NCBI GenBank assembly: GCA_963717125.1
Contig: CAVQVG010000014.1
Span: 127,158-191,157, forward strand
Source of the DNA: RYN-230 sp963717125
GTDB taxonomy: Bacteria > Actinomycetota > Actinomycetes > Streptosporangiales > Streptosporangiaceae
Reading direction: 5' to 3'
DNA: 64,000 nucleotides
This document shows positions 36,612 through 45,099 of the stretch, piece after piece. The position numbers and the translations under genes are program-made. Every line of letters begins with the position of its first letter. Position 1 is the stretch's first letter. The notes beneath the pieces were generated by a model. The model was not told the origin of the DNA. It saw only the letters and a program-made list of their open reading frames with translations, and made no database searches.

Positions 36612-36921
36612 CACGCCAGGAACGGCGGCAGATGTGAGGCATCTGACACGGAAATCCGCCTGAACCTTTGCCAAATAGTCTTGCGTTTGATTGCTCGGCT
36701 TGACAGGCTAGAACCCGGTTCGGGTGAGCGGTGCCATGCGCCGTCAACTGCTACGTCCTGGCGTTCTACCAGCACGGGACCGCGAGCCAGAGTCCAGCGG
36801 GGGCGCTGACTCACTGTGCATAGCTATACAAACCCCGGGAGTCATACGGCTCCCAACATATGGCCCGGCTCGTGAAACCATTCACAAGCTCGTGCCGAGG
36901 CCGCTAACGAGGAGTGGTCGC
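36612..36921. promoter_or_regulatory. Long leader/promoter region of whiB1
   Basis: 310 bases without a gene. It is locally AT-richer than its surroundings. TTGACA at 36700-36705 is a good minus-35, although no clear minus-10 follows at 17 bases. Closer to the gene lie the AT-rich palindromic GCATAGCTATAC (about 36818-36831) and a GGGAG-CTCCC hairpin around 36838-36855. Mycobacterial whiB1 has a cAMP-receptor-regulated promoter; a matching site was not recognised here. Confidence 0.5.
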
Positions 36922-37176
36922 ATGGACTGGCGCCACGACGCCGCCTGCCGTGACGTGGACCCGGAGCTGTTCTTCCCGATCGGGAACACCGGGCCTGCGC
37001 TGCTCCAGATCGACGAGGCCAAACAGGTCTGTCACCGCTGCCCCGCCGTCGAGGACTGCCTGCAGTGGGCGCTCGAGAGCGGCCAGGACGCTGGCGTGTG
37101 GGGTGGGATGAGCGAAGACGAGCGGCGCGCGCTCAAGCGCCGCGCCACCCGGATCCGGGCCCGGGCACACGCCTAG
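36922..37176 (+). CDS. whiB1: WhiB-family iron-sulfur transcription factor, WhiB1-like
   Basis: 84-residue 4Fe-4S regulator that binds the principal sigma factor. Cluster ligands are Cys9, Cys37, Cys40 and Cys46 (CHRC then EDC), followed by GVWGGMSEDERRALKRR, the turn and basic DNA-contact tail. Spacing equals mycobacterial WhiB1. The ATG at 36922 follows GAGGAG. It is convergent with the PdtaS kinase gene, an arrangement shared with Mycobacterium tuberculosis Rv3219/Rv3220c, which supports orthology. The cluster reacts with nitric oxide in characterised members. Confidence 0.93.
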   Translation: MDWRHDAACRDVDPELFFPIGNTGPALLQIDEAKQVCHRCPAVEDCLQWALESGQDAGVWGGMSEDERRALKRRATRIRARAHA

Positions 37177-37200
37177 CGGCCCTGCCGCCGCGGGGCACGC

Positions 37201-38736
37201 CTAGGCCTGGCGCGCCGCCGGCCCGCGAGCTGATAACGGCGCGGCCGGGTCCAGCGGCAGATCCACCTCGGCCCGGGTCCCGCCACCCGCTCTCGGCTTG
37301 ACCTCCAGCTTGCCGCCCAGCTCCGACACCACGAGCGTGCGGACGATCTGAAGGCCCAGGCTGGTGGTGGAAGCCAGGTCGAACTCCTCCGGCAGCCCCA
37401 CGCCGTTGTCCTGCACCGTGACGGTGAGCCGGTCCGGGCTGCGGATCACCGCGACCTCCAGAAACCCGGTGGCGCCCGCCTCCGGGCACTGGGCCAGCCC
37501 GTGCTGCAGGGCGTTCTGCAGCAGTTCCGCCAGGACGAGGGCCAGCGGCGTGGCCACCGCCGAGGGGAGCAGGCCGAACTTGCCGCGCAGCTCCGGCTTG
37601 ACCTGAGCCTCAGCCGCCGAGACCTCGCCCGCCATGGCCGCCACCCGGTGCGCCACCTCGTCGAAGTTGACGATCTCCTCGGGTGCGTGGGACAGCGTCT
37701 CGTGCACGGTCGCGATGGACCCGACCCGGCGCACCGCCTCTTCCAGCGCGGCCCGGCCTTCCGGGGCGTCCATCCGCCGGGCCTGCAACCGGAGCAGCGC
37801 GGCCACGGTCTGCAGGTTGTTCTTCACCCGATGGTGGATCTCCCGGATCGTGGCGTCCTTGGTCATCAGCTCCCGCTCCCGGTGCCGCAGCTCGGTCACG
37901 TCGCGGACCAGCACCAGCGCCCCGGTCCGCAGGCCGTTCACCACCAGCGGGATGGCCCGCAACTGGACCACCGAGCCGTTTCCCTCCACCTCCGTCTCCC
38001 GCGGCGCCCGGCCGCTGGCCGTCACCATGAGCGAATCGTCGGTGGCGCGGCCCGGCGCGCACAGCCGCGCGGTCAGCGGGCCGAGCTCGCCCCCGACGAG
38101 ATCGGCGCTCAGGCCGAGCCTGCGGTACGCGGACAGCGCGTTCGGGCTGGCGTAGCTGACCTTCCCGCTGCGGCCGAGCCGGAGCAGGCCGTCGCCCACC
38201 CGGGGCGACCTGACCAGGGCCGGCTGCTGCCCGGGCCACGGGAACATCCCCGAGGCGACCATCTGGGCCAGGTCATCCGCGCCCTTCAGATAGGTCAGCT
38301 CGAGGCGGCTCGGGGTACGTGCGGAACTCAGGTTGGTGCTCCGTTCGATCACCGCGATGACCTTGCCCTCCCTGGTCACCGGGATGGACTCACGGCGCAC
38401 CGGGACGCCCCGGGTCCACTCCGGGTCACCTTCCCGGCAGATCCGGTGCTCCCGCTGGGCCGAGTCGAGGAACGGCCGGGCGCCGGTGGACGCGAAGCTG
38501 CCCACCACGTCGTCGTGGAACGTGGTCGGCCCGGTCGTCGGGCGCATCTGGGCCAGCACCACCCAGCCGGAAGCGTCCTGCAGCGGCGCCCACAGCACCA
38601 GGTCGGCGAAGGACAGGTCGGCGAGCAGCTGCCAGTCGGACACCAGGGCGTGCAGCCATTCGATGTCGGCACGGGTCAGCTCGGTATGACGGCGGGCCAG
38701 GTCGTTCAGCGTGGGCACCCTGTCATCATCGCGCAT
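37201..38736 (-). CDS. pdtaS: Sensor histidine kinase PdtaS-like (GAF-PAS-HisKA_2-HATPase)
   Basis: Soluble two-component kinase of about 511 residues. Order: GAF-like domain with LHALVSDWQLLADLSFADLVL, PAS domain around VSYASPNALSAYRRLGL, phospho-acceptor EIHHRVKNNLQTVAALLRLQ, then the ATPase N-box LAELLQNALQHGLAQ and G-box DNGVGLPEEF with TTSLGLQIVRTLV. The ATG at 38736 is used; a GTG at 38718 (VPTLNDLARRH) matches the mycobacterial N-terminus better. In mycobacteria PdtaS phosphorylates PdtaR, an RNA-binding antiterminator; no pdtaR is in this window. Convergent with whiB1. Confidence 0.92.
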   Translation of the reverse strand: MRDDDRVPTLNDLARRHTELTRADIEWLHALVSDWQLLADLSFADLVLWAPLQDASGWVVLAQMRPTTGPTTFHDDVVGSFASTGARPFLDSAQREHRICREGDPEWTRGVPVRRESIPVTREGKVIAVIERSTNLSSARTPSRLELTYLKGADDLAQMVASGMFPWPGQQPALVRSPRVGDGLLRLGRSGKVSYASPNALSAYRRLGLSADLVGGELGPLTARLCAPGRATDDSLMVTASGRAPRETEVEGNGSVVQLRAIPLVVNGLRTGALVLVRDVTELRHRERELMTKDATIREIHHRVKNNLQTVAALLRLQARRMDAPEGRAALEEAVRRVGSIATVHETLSHAPEEIVNFDEVAHRVAAMAGEVSAAEAQVKPELRGKFGLLPSAVATPLALVLAELLQNALQHGLAQCPEAGATGFLEVAVIRSPDRLTVTVQDNGVGLPEEFDLASTTSLGLQIVRTLVVSELGGKLEVKPRAGGGTRAEVDLPLDPAAPLSARGPAARQA

Positions 38737-38969
38737 ACCGCGCACCAGGCGGGCCGGCCGGAACCATGTTCTGCCTGCCCCGATACCCACAGGCCGGGGT
38801 CTAGCTGGCAGTATTCGTGCATGTCTGGTTACTGCGCGCATCCTGGCGGCGGGGCCACCGGATGGTGCCCGCCCGGCCGGGGGCGGTTGCGCGCAGGGCA
38901 CGGCAGCGTGGATTCTGTCCACAATGCGGCATCATGTCCGGAACGCAGCTTTTGCGGGAGGAGATGACC

Positions 38970-39752
38970 GTGACCGCTTCCCCGGCCGCCGGCGACGAGC
39001 CGCGGCCCGAGCCCGGCCCGGCCGCCCCGCCCAGCCCGCCGGGCCCGCGGATGCCCAAGTACTACGCGGTGAAGCGGCAGCTGCTGGAGCTGACCAAGGC
39101 CATGACGCCGGGCAGCCCGGTCCCCCCGGAACGCGAACTGGCCCAGCACTACGGCACCTCGCGCACCACCGTCCGGCAGGCCCTGGCCGAGCTGGTGGTC
39201 GAGGGGCGGCTGCTGCGGATGCAGGGCAAGGGCACGTTCGTGGCCAAGCCGAAAGTGGCCCAGCTGCTGGAACTGGCCAGCTACACCCAGGGCATGCGGG
39301 CGCACGGGCTGCACCCGCAGACCAGGATCCTGGACACCAGCTACGTCCCGGCCGATCCGCAGCTGTCCGAGCTGCTGGCCATCGCGCCCGGCAGCCGCGT
39401 GCTGCGCATCCACCGGCTCCGGCTGGCCGATGGCGAGCCGATGTCAACCGACACCTCCCACCTGCCCGCCCGCCGTTTCCCCGGGCTGCGCCGCAACCTG
39501 GACCGGTACGCCTCGCTCTATGAGGCGCTGGGCGCCGCCTACGGGGTCGAGCTGGCCGAGGCCGAGGAGACCATCGAGACCGTGCTGGCGGACCCGACGG
39601 ACGCCCGGCTGCTCGGGGTGGATGCCGGCATGCCGCTGCTGCTGCTGTCCAGGCAGGCCTTTGACGTGTCCGCGACGCCGGTCGAGTGGGCCCAGTCCAA
39701 GTACCGCGGCGACCGCTACAAGCTGATCACCCGGTTGCGCCGGGACCGCTGA
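38970..39752 (+). CDS. dasR: GntR/HutC-family regulator, DasR-like
   Basis: About 260 residues. The winged helix is PVPPERELAQHYGTSRTTVR followed by QALAELVVEGRLLRMQGKGTF, and the UTRA sensor domain has VLRIHRLRLADGEPMSTDTS, AEAEETIETVLAD and PVEWAQSKYRGDRYK. The match to Streptomyces DasR is close throughout, including the PKYYAVKRQLLELT lead-in. DasR represses aminosugar (GlcNAc) uptake and antibiotic genes and is released by GlcN-6-P. The GTG at 38970 sits at a correct distance from GGAGG; ATG 38964 is too near. No GlcNAc genes adjoin, and only a weak half dre-like site was noticed upstream. Confidence 0.85.
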   Translation: MTASPAAGDEPRPEPGPAAPPSPPGPRMPKYYAVKRQLLELTKAMTPGSPVPPERELAQHYGTSRTTVRQALAELVVEGRLLRMQGKGTFVAKPKVAQLLELASYTQGMRAHGLHPQTRILDTSYVPADPQLSELLAIAPGSRVLRIHRLRLADGEPMSTDTSHLPARRFPGLRRNLDRYASLYEALGAAYGVELAEAEETIETVLADPTDARLLGVDAGMPLLLLSRQAFDVSATPVEWAQSKYRGDRYKLITRLRRDR

Positions 39753-40365
39753 CCCCGTCGCTGGCCCCGTCGCTGGCCCCGTCGCGCAGGCCGGCCAGCC
39801 ACCACGCGGCCGGGAGCAGCCCAGCGGCCAGCGCGGCCTTGATCGCGTCGCCCGCGAGGAACGGGGTGAGCCCGTCCGCGATCGTGGCCGACGCCCCGAG
39901 GTGCAGGTCGATGGCCAGCCAGGTCAGGCCGAACGCGTAGATGAGGACCTCGCCGGCCAGCATGGCCGGCACCGAGCGCAGCACGGACCGGTCCGCACCC
40001 CGCTCGGCGAGGTAGCCGCAGAGCACCGCGGCCGCGAAGAAGCCGATGATGTAGCCGAACGAGGCGCTCGCGTAGCCGCTGGAGTGATCCGCGAACCAGG
40101 GCACCCCGGCCACGCCGGCCACCGCGTACAGCAGCAGCGCGGCGCCGGCCCGCCGCCAGCCCAGTGCCGTCCCGGCCAGCAGCACCCCAAGGGTCTGGCC
40201 GGTGATGGGCACCGGGGTGAAGGACAGGTGGATGGAGATCTGGGCCAGCAGCCCGATGAACCCGGCTGCCCCGGCGACCAGCAGCGCGTCCCGGGCCAGC
40301 GCGCCTGGCAGCAGGTCGGCCAGCACCAGCGGGGGACGCCTGGGCAGCGCGGCAGCATCGGACAT
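39727..40365 (-). CDS. bioY: BioY-family biotin transporter
   Basis: Six-helix membrane S-component for biotin uptake, 212 residues. Conserved blocks are LLAQISIHLSFTPVPITGQT (helix 1-2 with the family PVPxTxQT motif), LLYAVAGVAGVPWFADHSSG and ASFGYIIGFFAAAVLCGYLAERG. The ATG at 40365 follows GAGGAG by eight bases. The C-terminus carries a small tandem GASDGASDG repeat and overlaps the convergent dasR end by 26 bases. No bioM/bioN energy-coupling genes adjoin. Biotin is used by the carboxylase genes at 44.8-46.4 kb. Confidence 0.93.
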   Translation of the reverse strand: MSDAAALPRRPPLVLADLLPGALARDALLVAGAAGFIGLLAQISIHLSFTPVPITGQTLGVLLAGTALGWRRAGAALLLYAVAGVAGVPWFADHSSGYASASFGYIIGFFAAAVLCGYLAERGADRSVLRSVPAMLAGEVLIYAFGLTWLAIDLHLGASATIADGLTPFLAGDAIKAALAAGLLPAAWWLAGLRDGASDGASDGVSGPGATG

Positions 40366-40475
40366 GAGATCGACTCCTCGGGCGGGGGAAACGGGGGGGC
40401 AGGCAGTCGAAGGGGACCCTATCAAGGCAGGCCAGAGCGCTCCAAGGGTGCGGAAGGTGACAAGAACCAGGGACA

Positions 40476-40970
40476 ATGATGGGCATGCGGGTGATTGACA
40501 CGCTGGCCTTCGTTCGCGGCGGCTGGCAGCTCGACCGGGTGCTCACCGACCACCGCTCCGGCACTCGCGGCCGGTTCACCGGCTATGCGGTGGTTGCCGA
40601 GGCCCCACCGGAGCAGCCCGGTGAGTGGCGGTACACCGAGCAGGGCGAGCTGATCTTCGGGGCGCATTCCGGGCCGGCCACCCGCCGCCTGCGCTACCAG
40701 GGCCTGCCGGACGGGACGGTCGCGGTGCGGTTCGCGGACGGCCGCCCGTTCTACGTCCTCGACCTGCGCCCGGGACACGCCCGGGCGGAGCACGGCTGCG
40801 GCCCGGACCACTACCAGCTCAGTCACCGGGTGCTAGCCGCTGACCTGCTGGAAGAGGAATGGCGGGTGCGCGGACCGGGCAAGGACTACCTGGCCTTTAC
40901 CCGACTCGTGCGCAAACCATTGCACCATGCGCCAATCCATCGCACCATGGACGTCAACATCGTGACATAA
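40476..40970 (+). CDS. DUF6314-family protein
   Basis: 164 residues (ATG 40476; ATG 40485 gives MRVIDTLAFVRGGWQLDRVL). The sequence is a single compact domain with YTEQGELIFG, RRLRYQGLPDGTVAVRFADG, FYVLDL and CGPDHYQLSHRVL, then DLLEEEWRVRGPGKDYLAFTRL, consistent with a lipocalin-like beta-barrel DUF. Found in actinobacteria without an assigned role. Divergent from bioY with about 110 bases between. Confidence 0.72.
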   Translation: MMGMRVIDTLAFVRGGWQLDRVLTDHRSGTRGRFTGYAVVAEAPPEQPGEWRYTEQGELIFGAHSGPATRRLRYQGLPDGTVAVRFADGRPFYVLDLRPGHARAEHGCGPDHYQLSHRVLAADLLEEEWRVRGPGKDYLAFTRLVRKPLHHAPIHRTMDVNIVT

Positions 40971-41045
40971 GTCACGCGCGCGCCCCCCTCGCGGCTGGTG
41001 GCCTGGCGGTGGCGCGTGGCGGAACTCACGCAGGGAGACGACGCA

Positions 41046-41324
41046 ATGGCGCACTCCAGCCCCCCACACAGGCGCACCGGCGCCTGGGTGTTAATCACCG
41101 TCCTCGTCCTCATCTCCATCCTGGGCACGCTCATCGTCCCGATCTACGCGCGCAGTACGCCCGCTATCGGCGCCTTCCCGTTCTTCTACTGGTACCAGCT
41201 GCTCTGGGTGCCGTTCGTCGCGGTGCTGATGGCCATCTGCTACCTGGTCTCCACCCGCGGATCGCGCAGCACCGCAGACGGCCCGGTGCCGCCGGCCCGT
41301 GACGGCTCCGGGGAGGCGCGGTGA
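41046..41324 (+). CDS. DUF3311-family small membrane protein, MctP partner
   Basis: 92 residues with two hydrophobic helices (GAWVLITVLVLISILGTLIV and YQLLWVPFVAVLMAICYL). DUF3311 proteins are encoded directly before MctP-type monocarboxylate permeases, as here, with a GTGA overlap to the next start. It probably assists the transporter; mechanism unknown. ATG at 41046 after GGGAGACG. Confidence 0.88.
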   Translation: MAHSSPPHRRTGAWVLITVLVLISILGTLIVPIYARSTPAIGAFPFFYWYQLLWVPFVAVLMAICYLVSTRGSRSTADGPVPPARDGSGEAR

Positions 41325-42985
41325 GCATCGACTGGGTCTCGTTCGGCATCCTGCTCTTCCTGTTCGCGGTCGTCGCGTTCGTCGGGTTCGCCGCGACGCG
41401 CTGGCGCCGGACTGAGGACATGCTGCACCTGACCGAGTGGGGGCTCGGCGGGCGTGGCTTCGGCAGCTTCGTGAGCTGGTTCTTGTTAGGCGGTGATGTG
41501 TATACTGCGTACACATTCATCGCGGTGCCGGCTGTGGTCTTCGGCACCGGCGCGGCCGGGTTCTTCACCCTGTCCTACACGATCATGGTGTACCCGATCG
41601 TGTTCGTATTCCTGCCCCGGCTGTGGTCGGTGGCCCGGGTGCACGGCTACATAACCCCGGCCGACTTCGTCCGCGGCCGGTACGGGTCGCGTGGCCTGGC
41701 GCTGGCCGTCGCGTTCACCGGCATCCTGGCCGTGATGCCCTACATCGCCCTGCAACTGGTTGGCATCCAGGCGGTGCTGACCGTGATGGGCATCGGCGGC
41801 AGCTCGTCGAACGCGTTCGTCAAGGATCTGCCGCTGATCATCGCGTTCCTGGTGCTGGCCGGCTACACGTTCGTGTCCGGGCTGCGCGCCCCGGCGCTGA
41901 TCGCGTTCATCAAGGACACCCTGATCTACGTGATGATCATCGTGGCCATCATCTACATCCCGATGCGGGTCGGCGGCTGGCATCACATCTTTGGCGTGGC
42001 CGACACCCATCTCAAGTCGACCAACCCGAAGACGGGCAAGCCATTCGGCAGCCTCATCCTGGAGCCGGCCGGCGAGTGGGCCTTCGCCACCACGGCGCTG
42101 GGCTCGGCGCTGGCCCTGTTCATGTACCCGCACACGATCACCGCCACGTTCGCCGCCCGGCGGCGCAACGTGATCCGGCGCAACATCGCCGCGCTGCCCG
42201 CCTACTCGGTGGTGCTCGGCCTGATCGCACTGCTCGGCTACGTGGCACTGGCCACCCCGGGCGTGCCCGGCCAGGTCAAGGCGCACGACTCGAACGCCCA
42301 GCTCGCGCTGCCGTTCATGTTCCGAGATCTCTTCCCAAGCTGGTTCGCGGGCGTGGCCTTCTCGGCCATCGTGATCGGCGCCCTGGTCCCGGCGGCCATC
42401 ATGTCCATCGCGGCGGCCAACCTGTTCTGCCGCAACATCTGGAAGGAGTACATCCGGCCGCAGGCGAGCGATGCCGAGCAGACCCGGGTCGCGCAGACCG
42501 CCTCGCTGCTGGTCAAGCTGGGCGCCCTGATGTTCGTGCTGTTCGTGAACACGACGTACGCGATCCAATTGCAGTTGCTCGGCGGCGTCTGGATCGTGCA
42601 GACGTTCCCGGCCATCGTGGCTGGCCTGTACACCCGCTGGTTCAACCGCTGGGCGCTGCTCATCGGCTGGGCGGTGGCCATGGTGTGGGGCACCATCGAG
42701 GCGTACCGGCTGCCTTCCCCGGGCAAGCCAGGCACCCACTTCGGGGCGTCGGCCGACACCCTCCCAATCATCGGCCACACCGTGTACATCGGGCTGACCG
42801 GGCTGGTCATGAACCTGATCATCGCGGCCGTGCTCACCCTGGTATTCCGGGCCGTCAAGGTGCCCGAGGGCGCCGACGAGACGCAGCCCGGGCACTTCGT
42901 GGCCGATCCGGACCCAGCGACGGCCGGGCCGATCCCGGTCGTCGCCGGGGCGGTCGGCGGGACAGGGGCCGCCGACCGCGGCTGA
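41321..42985 (+). CDS. mctP: Monocarboxylate uptake permease MctP (sodium:solute symporter family)
   Basis: 554-residue SSS-family symporter with about thirteen helices. The N-terminus has FGSFVSWFLLGGDVYTAYTF and the middle RVHGYITPADFVRGRYGSRG, both MctP-like. C-terminal helices include PAIVAGLYTRWFNRWALLIGW. Characterised MctP moves lactate, pyruvate, acetate or alanine. GTG start coupled to the DUF3311 gene; a hairpin terminator lies after the stop. The downstream ThDP enzyme may use the imported keto acid, which is inference. Confidence 0.92.
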   Translation: MSIDWVSFGILLFLFAVVAFVGFAATRWRRTEDMLHLTEWGLGGRGFGSFVSWFLLGGDVYTAYTFIAVPAVVFGTGAAGFFTLSYTIMVYPIVFVFLPRLWSVARVHGYITPADFVRGRYGSRGLALAVAFTGILAVMPYIALQLVGIQAVLTVMGIGGSSSNAFVKDLPLIIAFLVLAGYTFVSGLRAPALIAFIKDTLIYVMIIVAIIYIPMRVGGWHHIFGVADTHLKSTNPKTGKPFGSLILEPAGEWAFATTALGSALALFMYPHTITATFAARRRNVIRRNIAALPAYSVVLGLIALLGYVALATPGVPGQVKAHDSNAQLALPFMFRDLFPSWFAGVAFSAIVIGALVPAAIMSIAAANLFCRNIWKEYIRPQASDAEQTRVAQTASLLVKLGALMFVLFVNTTYAIQLQLLGGVWIVQTFPAIVAGLYTRWFNRWALLIGWAVAMVWGTIEAYRLPSPGKPGTHFGASADTLPIIGHTVYIGLTGLVMNLIIAAVLTLVFRAVKVPEGADETQPGHFVADPDPATAGPIPVVAGAVGGTGAADRG

Positions 42986-42992
42986 CCCGCTC

Positions 42993-43028
42993 GTGCCGGG
43001 GCCGGCCCCGCCCGGCCGGTCCCGGCAC
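42993..43028 (+). terminator. Terminator-like hairpin after mctP
   Basis: GTGCCGGGGCCGGCC pairs with GGCCGGTCCCGGCAC around CCGCCC, giving a stem of about 15 bp with one mismatch. No T-run follows, as is common for GC-rich actinomycete terminators. Confidence 0.7.
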
Positions 43029-43089
43029 CACTCAAGCCACCGCCAAGGCCACCCAGGCCGCGTGAGCTACTAGCTGGTAACCTCGCGGC

Positions 43090-44799
43090 ATGACTGAGCC
43101 GAACCCGGGGCCGGCCCGGCACGGCGGCACGCTGGCCCTGGCCGCGGCCCGCGCGCACGGCGTAGCGGCCATGTTCACCCTGTCCGGCGGCCACGTGTTC
43201 CCGCTGTACGACGCGGCGACCCGCGCCGAGCCGCCGATGCGGCTGGTCAACGTGCGGCACGAACAGAGCGCCGTGTTCGCCGCCGAGGCCACCGCCCGGC
43301 TGGCCCGCTCCCCCGGCCTGGCCGTGCTCACCGCCGGGCCCGGGGTGACCAACGGGGTGAGCGCCATCACGACCGCGCACTTCAACGGGTCACCGGTGGT
43401 GATCCTGGGCGGCCGCGCCCCGGACTACCGCTGGGGTTCCGGCAGCCTGCAGGAGTTCGACCACCCGGAACTTCTCCGCCCGATCACCAAGCGGGCCTGG
43501 ACCGAGCACGAGACGGCCAAGATCGGCGCCGGGGTAACGGAGGCGTTCCGGCTGGCCAGCACGCCGCACCGGGGGCCGGTCTTCGTGGACATCGCGCTGG
43601 AGGCCCTGTTCGGCCCGGCCTCCGCCGGGCCAGACCGCACCGGGCCAGACCGCACCGGGGCAGCGGAGACCGCCGCGGCGCCGGCCGGGCCCGGATCCGG
43701 CGACCCGGCCGCCACGGCGCGGATCGCCGGCCTGCTGGCCGCGGCCCGGCGCCCGGTGCTGGTGCTCGGCTCGGACGTCTGGGCGGGCCGCGCCGAGCAG
43801 GCGGCCCGGACCGCGGCCGAGGAACTCCGGCTCCCGGTGGTCGCCAACGGGCAGGGCCGCGGCATCCTGCCGGCCGGCCACGAACTGCTGGTCACGCGGG
43901 CCCGGGCCGCCGCGTTCCGGCAGGCGGACCTGGTCGTGGTGGCCGGCACGCGGCTGGACTTCCGGCTCGGCTACGGCGCCTTCGGCGGGGCCGACGGGGC
44001 CGCACCGGCCGCCGTCGTGCACGTCGTGGACGCCCCCGACCAGGTGGCCGGGCACTGCCCGCTGGCCGCGTCGTACGCCGGTGACCTGGCCGCGTTCTTC
44101 GACGGCCTGATCGGCCCGGCCAACTGGCCGGCCCGGCCGGCCCGGCTGCCCTGGGAGGACGACTGGCTGCCCCGGCTCAGCGCGGCGGCGGCCGCCGCGG
44201 TGGCCGCCGACAGCGCGCTGCTGACCAGCGCGGCCAGCCCGATCCACCCGATGCGCATCTACGGTGAACTGGCCCAGTTCCTGGACGACGACGCGGTGGT
44301 GATCGGTGACGGCGGGGACTTCGTGTCCTACGCGGGCAAGTACATCGAGCCGAAGCGGCCGGGCGGCTGGCTCGACCCCGGCCCGTACGGCTGCCTGGGC
44401 ACCGGGCTCGGCTATGCCATCGGCGCGCGGATCAGCCGGCCCACGGCCCAGATCGTGCTGCTGCTCGGGGACGGCGCGGCCGGGTTCTCGCTGATGGATG
44501 TGGACAGCCTGGTCCGGCACCGGCTGCCGGTCGTGATGATCTGCGGCAACAACGGGATCTGGGGCCTGGAAAAGCACCCTATGCAGGCGCTCTACGGTTA
44601 CGACGTGGCCGCCGACCTGCAGCCGCAGTGCCGGTACGACGACGTGGTCCGCGCGCTGGGCGGGGCGGGCGAGCTGGTCACCGAGCCGGAGGGCATCGCC
44701 CCGGCGCTGGACCGGGCGTTCCGCTCCGGGGTGCCGTACCTGGTCAACGTGATCACCGACCCGGTGGACGCCTACCCGCGCTCCACCACCGGCATCTGA
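43090..44799 (+). CDS. Acetolactate-synthase-like thiamine diphosphate enzyme
   Basis: 569 residues with the three ThDP-enzyme domains. The PYR domain has MFTLSGGHVFPLYDA and the activating glutamate in VRHEQSAVFAAE; the central FAD-like domain follows a Gly/Ala linker; the PP domain has LLLGDGAAGFSLMDVDSLVR and ICGNNGIWGLEKHPM (GDG-N metal motif). It is annotated acetolactate synthase-like, but no ilvN small subunit adjoins and the paralogous family is broad, including oxalyl-CoA and benzoylformate decarboxylases. ATG 43090. Convergent with the biotin carrier gene. Confidence 0.85.
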   Translation: MTEPNPGPARHGGTLALAAARAHGVAAMFTLSGGHVFPLYDAATRAEPPMRLVNVRHEQSAVFAAEATARLARSPGLAVLTAGPGVTNGVSAITTAHFNGSPVVILGGRAPDYRWGSGSLQEFDHPELLRPITKRAWTEHETAKIGAGVTEAFRLASTPHRGPVFVDIALEALFGPASAGPDRTGPDRTGAAETAAAPAGPGSGDPAATARIAGLLAAARRPVLVLGSDVWAGRAEQAARTAAEELRLPVVANGQGRGILPAGHELLVTRARAAAFRQADLVVVAGTRLDFRLGYGAFGGADGAAPAAVVHVVDAPDQVAGHCPLAASYAGDLAAFFDGLIGPANWPARPARLPWEDDWLPRLSAAAAAAVAADSALLTSAASPIHPMRIYGELAQFLDDDAVVIGDGGDFVSYAGKYIEPKRPGGWLDPGPYGCLGTGLGYAIGARISRPTAQIVLLLGDGAAGFSLMDVDSLVRHRLPVVMICGNNGIWGLEKHPMQALYGYDVAADLQPQCRYDDVVRALGGAGELVTEPEGIAPALDRAFRSGVPYLVNVITDPVDAYPRSTTGI

Positions 44800-44822
44800 C
44801 CGCGCCGGGCCACCACCCGCGG

Positions 44823-45035
44823 CTACTGGATGATGGCGATCAGGTCGCCTTCCTGGACCACGTCGCCCTCGGCCACAGCCAGCTTGGTGACCGTGCCGGG
44901 CTCCTCTGCCAGCACCGGGATCTCCATCTTCATCGACTCGAGGATGACCAGGGTGGCGCCCTCGGAGACGTGCTCGCCCTCGGCTGTGACGACCTTCCAG
45001 ACGTTAGCTACCATCTCGGCGCGAACCTCGGCCAC
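44823..45035 (-). CDS. Biotinyl carrier protein, TB7.3-like
   Basis: 70-residue lone biotinyl domain. The biotin-accepting lysine is Lys36 in ILESMKMEIPVL, within the usual hammerhead fold (VANVWKVVTAEGEHVSEG, then AVAEGDVVQEGDLIAII). It is very like mycobacterial TB7.3 (Rv3221c), which also lies near pdtaS, whiB1 and the sigH/rshA pair. GTG start with GGGAGAGG upstream. Encoded 64 bases after the biotin carboxylase gene; it is the likely carrier for it. The carboxyltransferase is not in the window. Confidence 0.92.
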   Translation of the reverse strand: MAEVRAEMVANVWKVVTAEGEHVSEGATLVILESMKMEIPVLAEEPGTVTKLAVAEGDVVQEGDLIAIIQ

Positions 45036-45099
45036 GTGTCCGTCCTCTCCCTCGCCGGGCCGCCGCCCGGCACCCGGTCCCCATTGTGCTGGTTTGTGC

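Noticed and set aside
38796..38815. DasR-responsive (dre-like) site upstream of dasR
   Set aside because: Only a partial GGTCTAG half was seen; the palindromic partner is absent.
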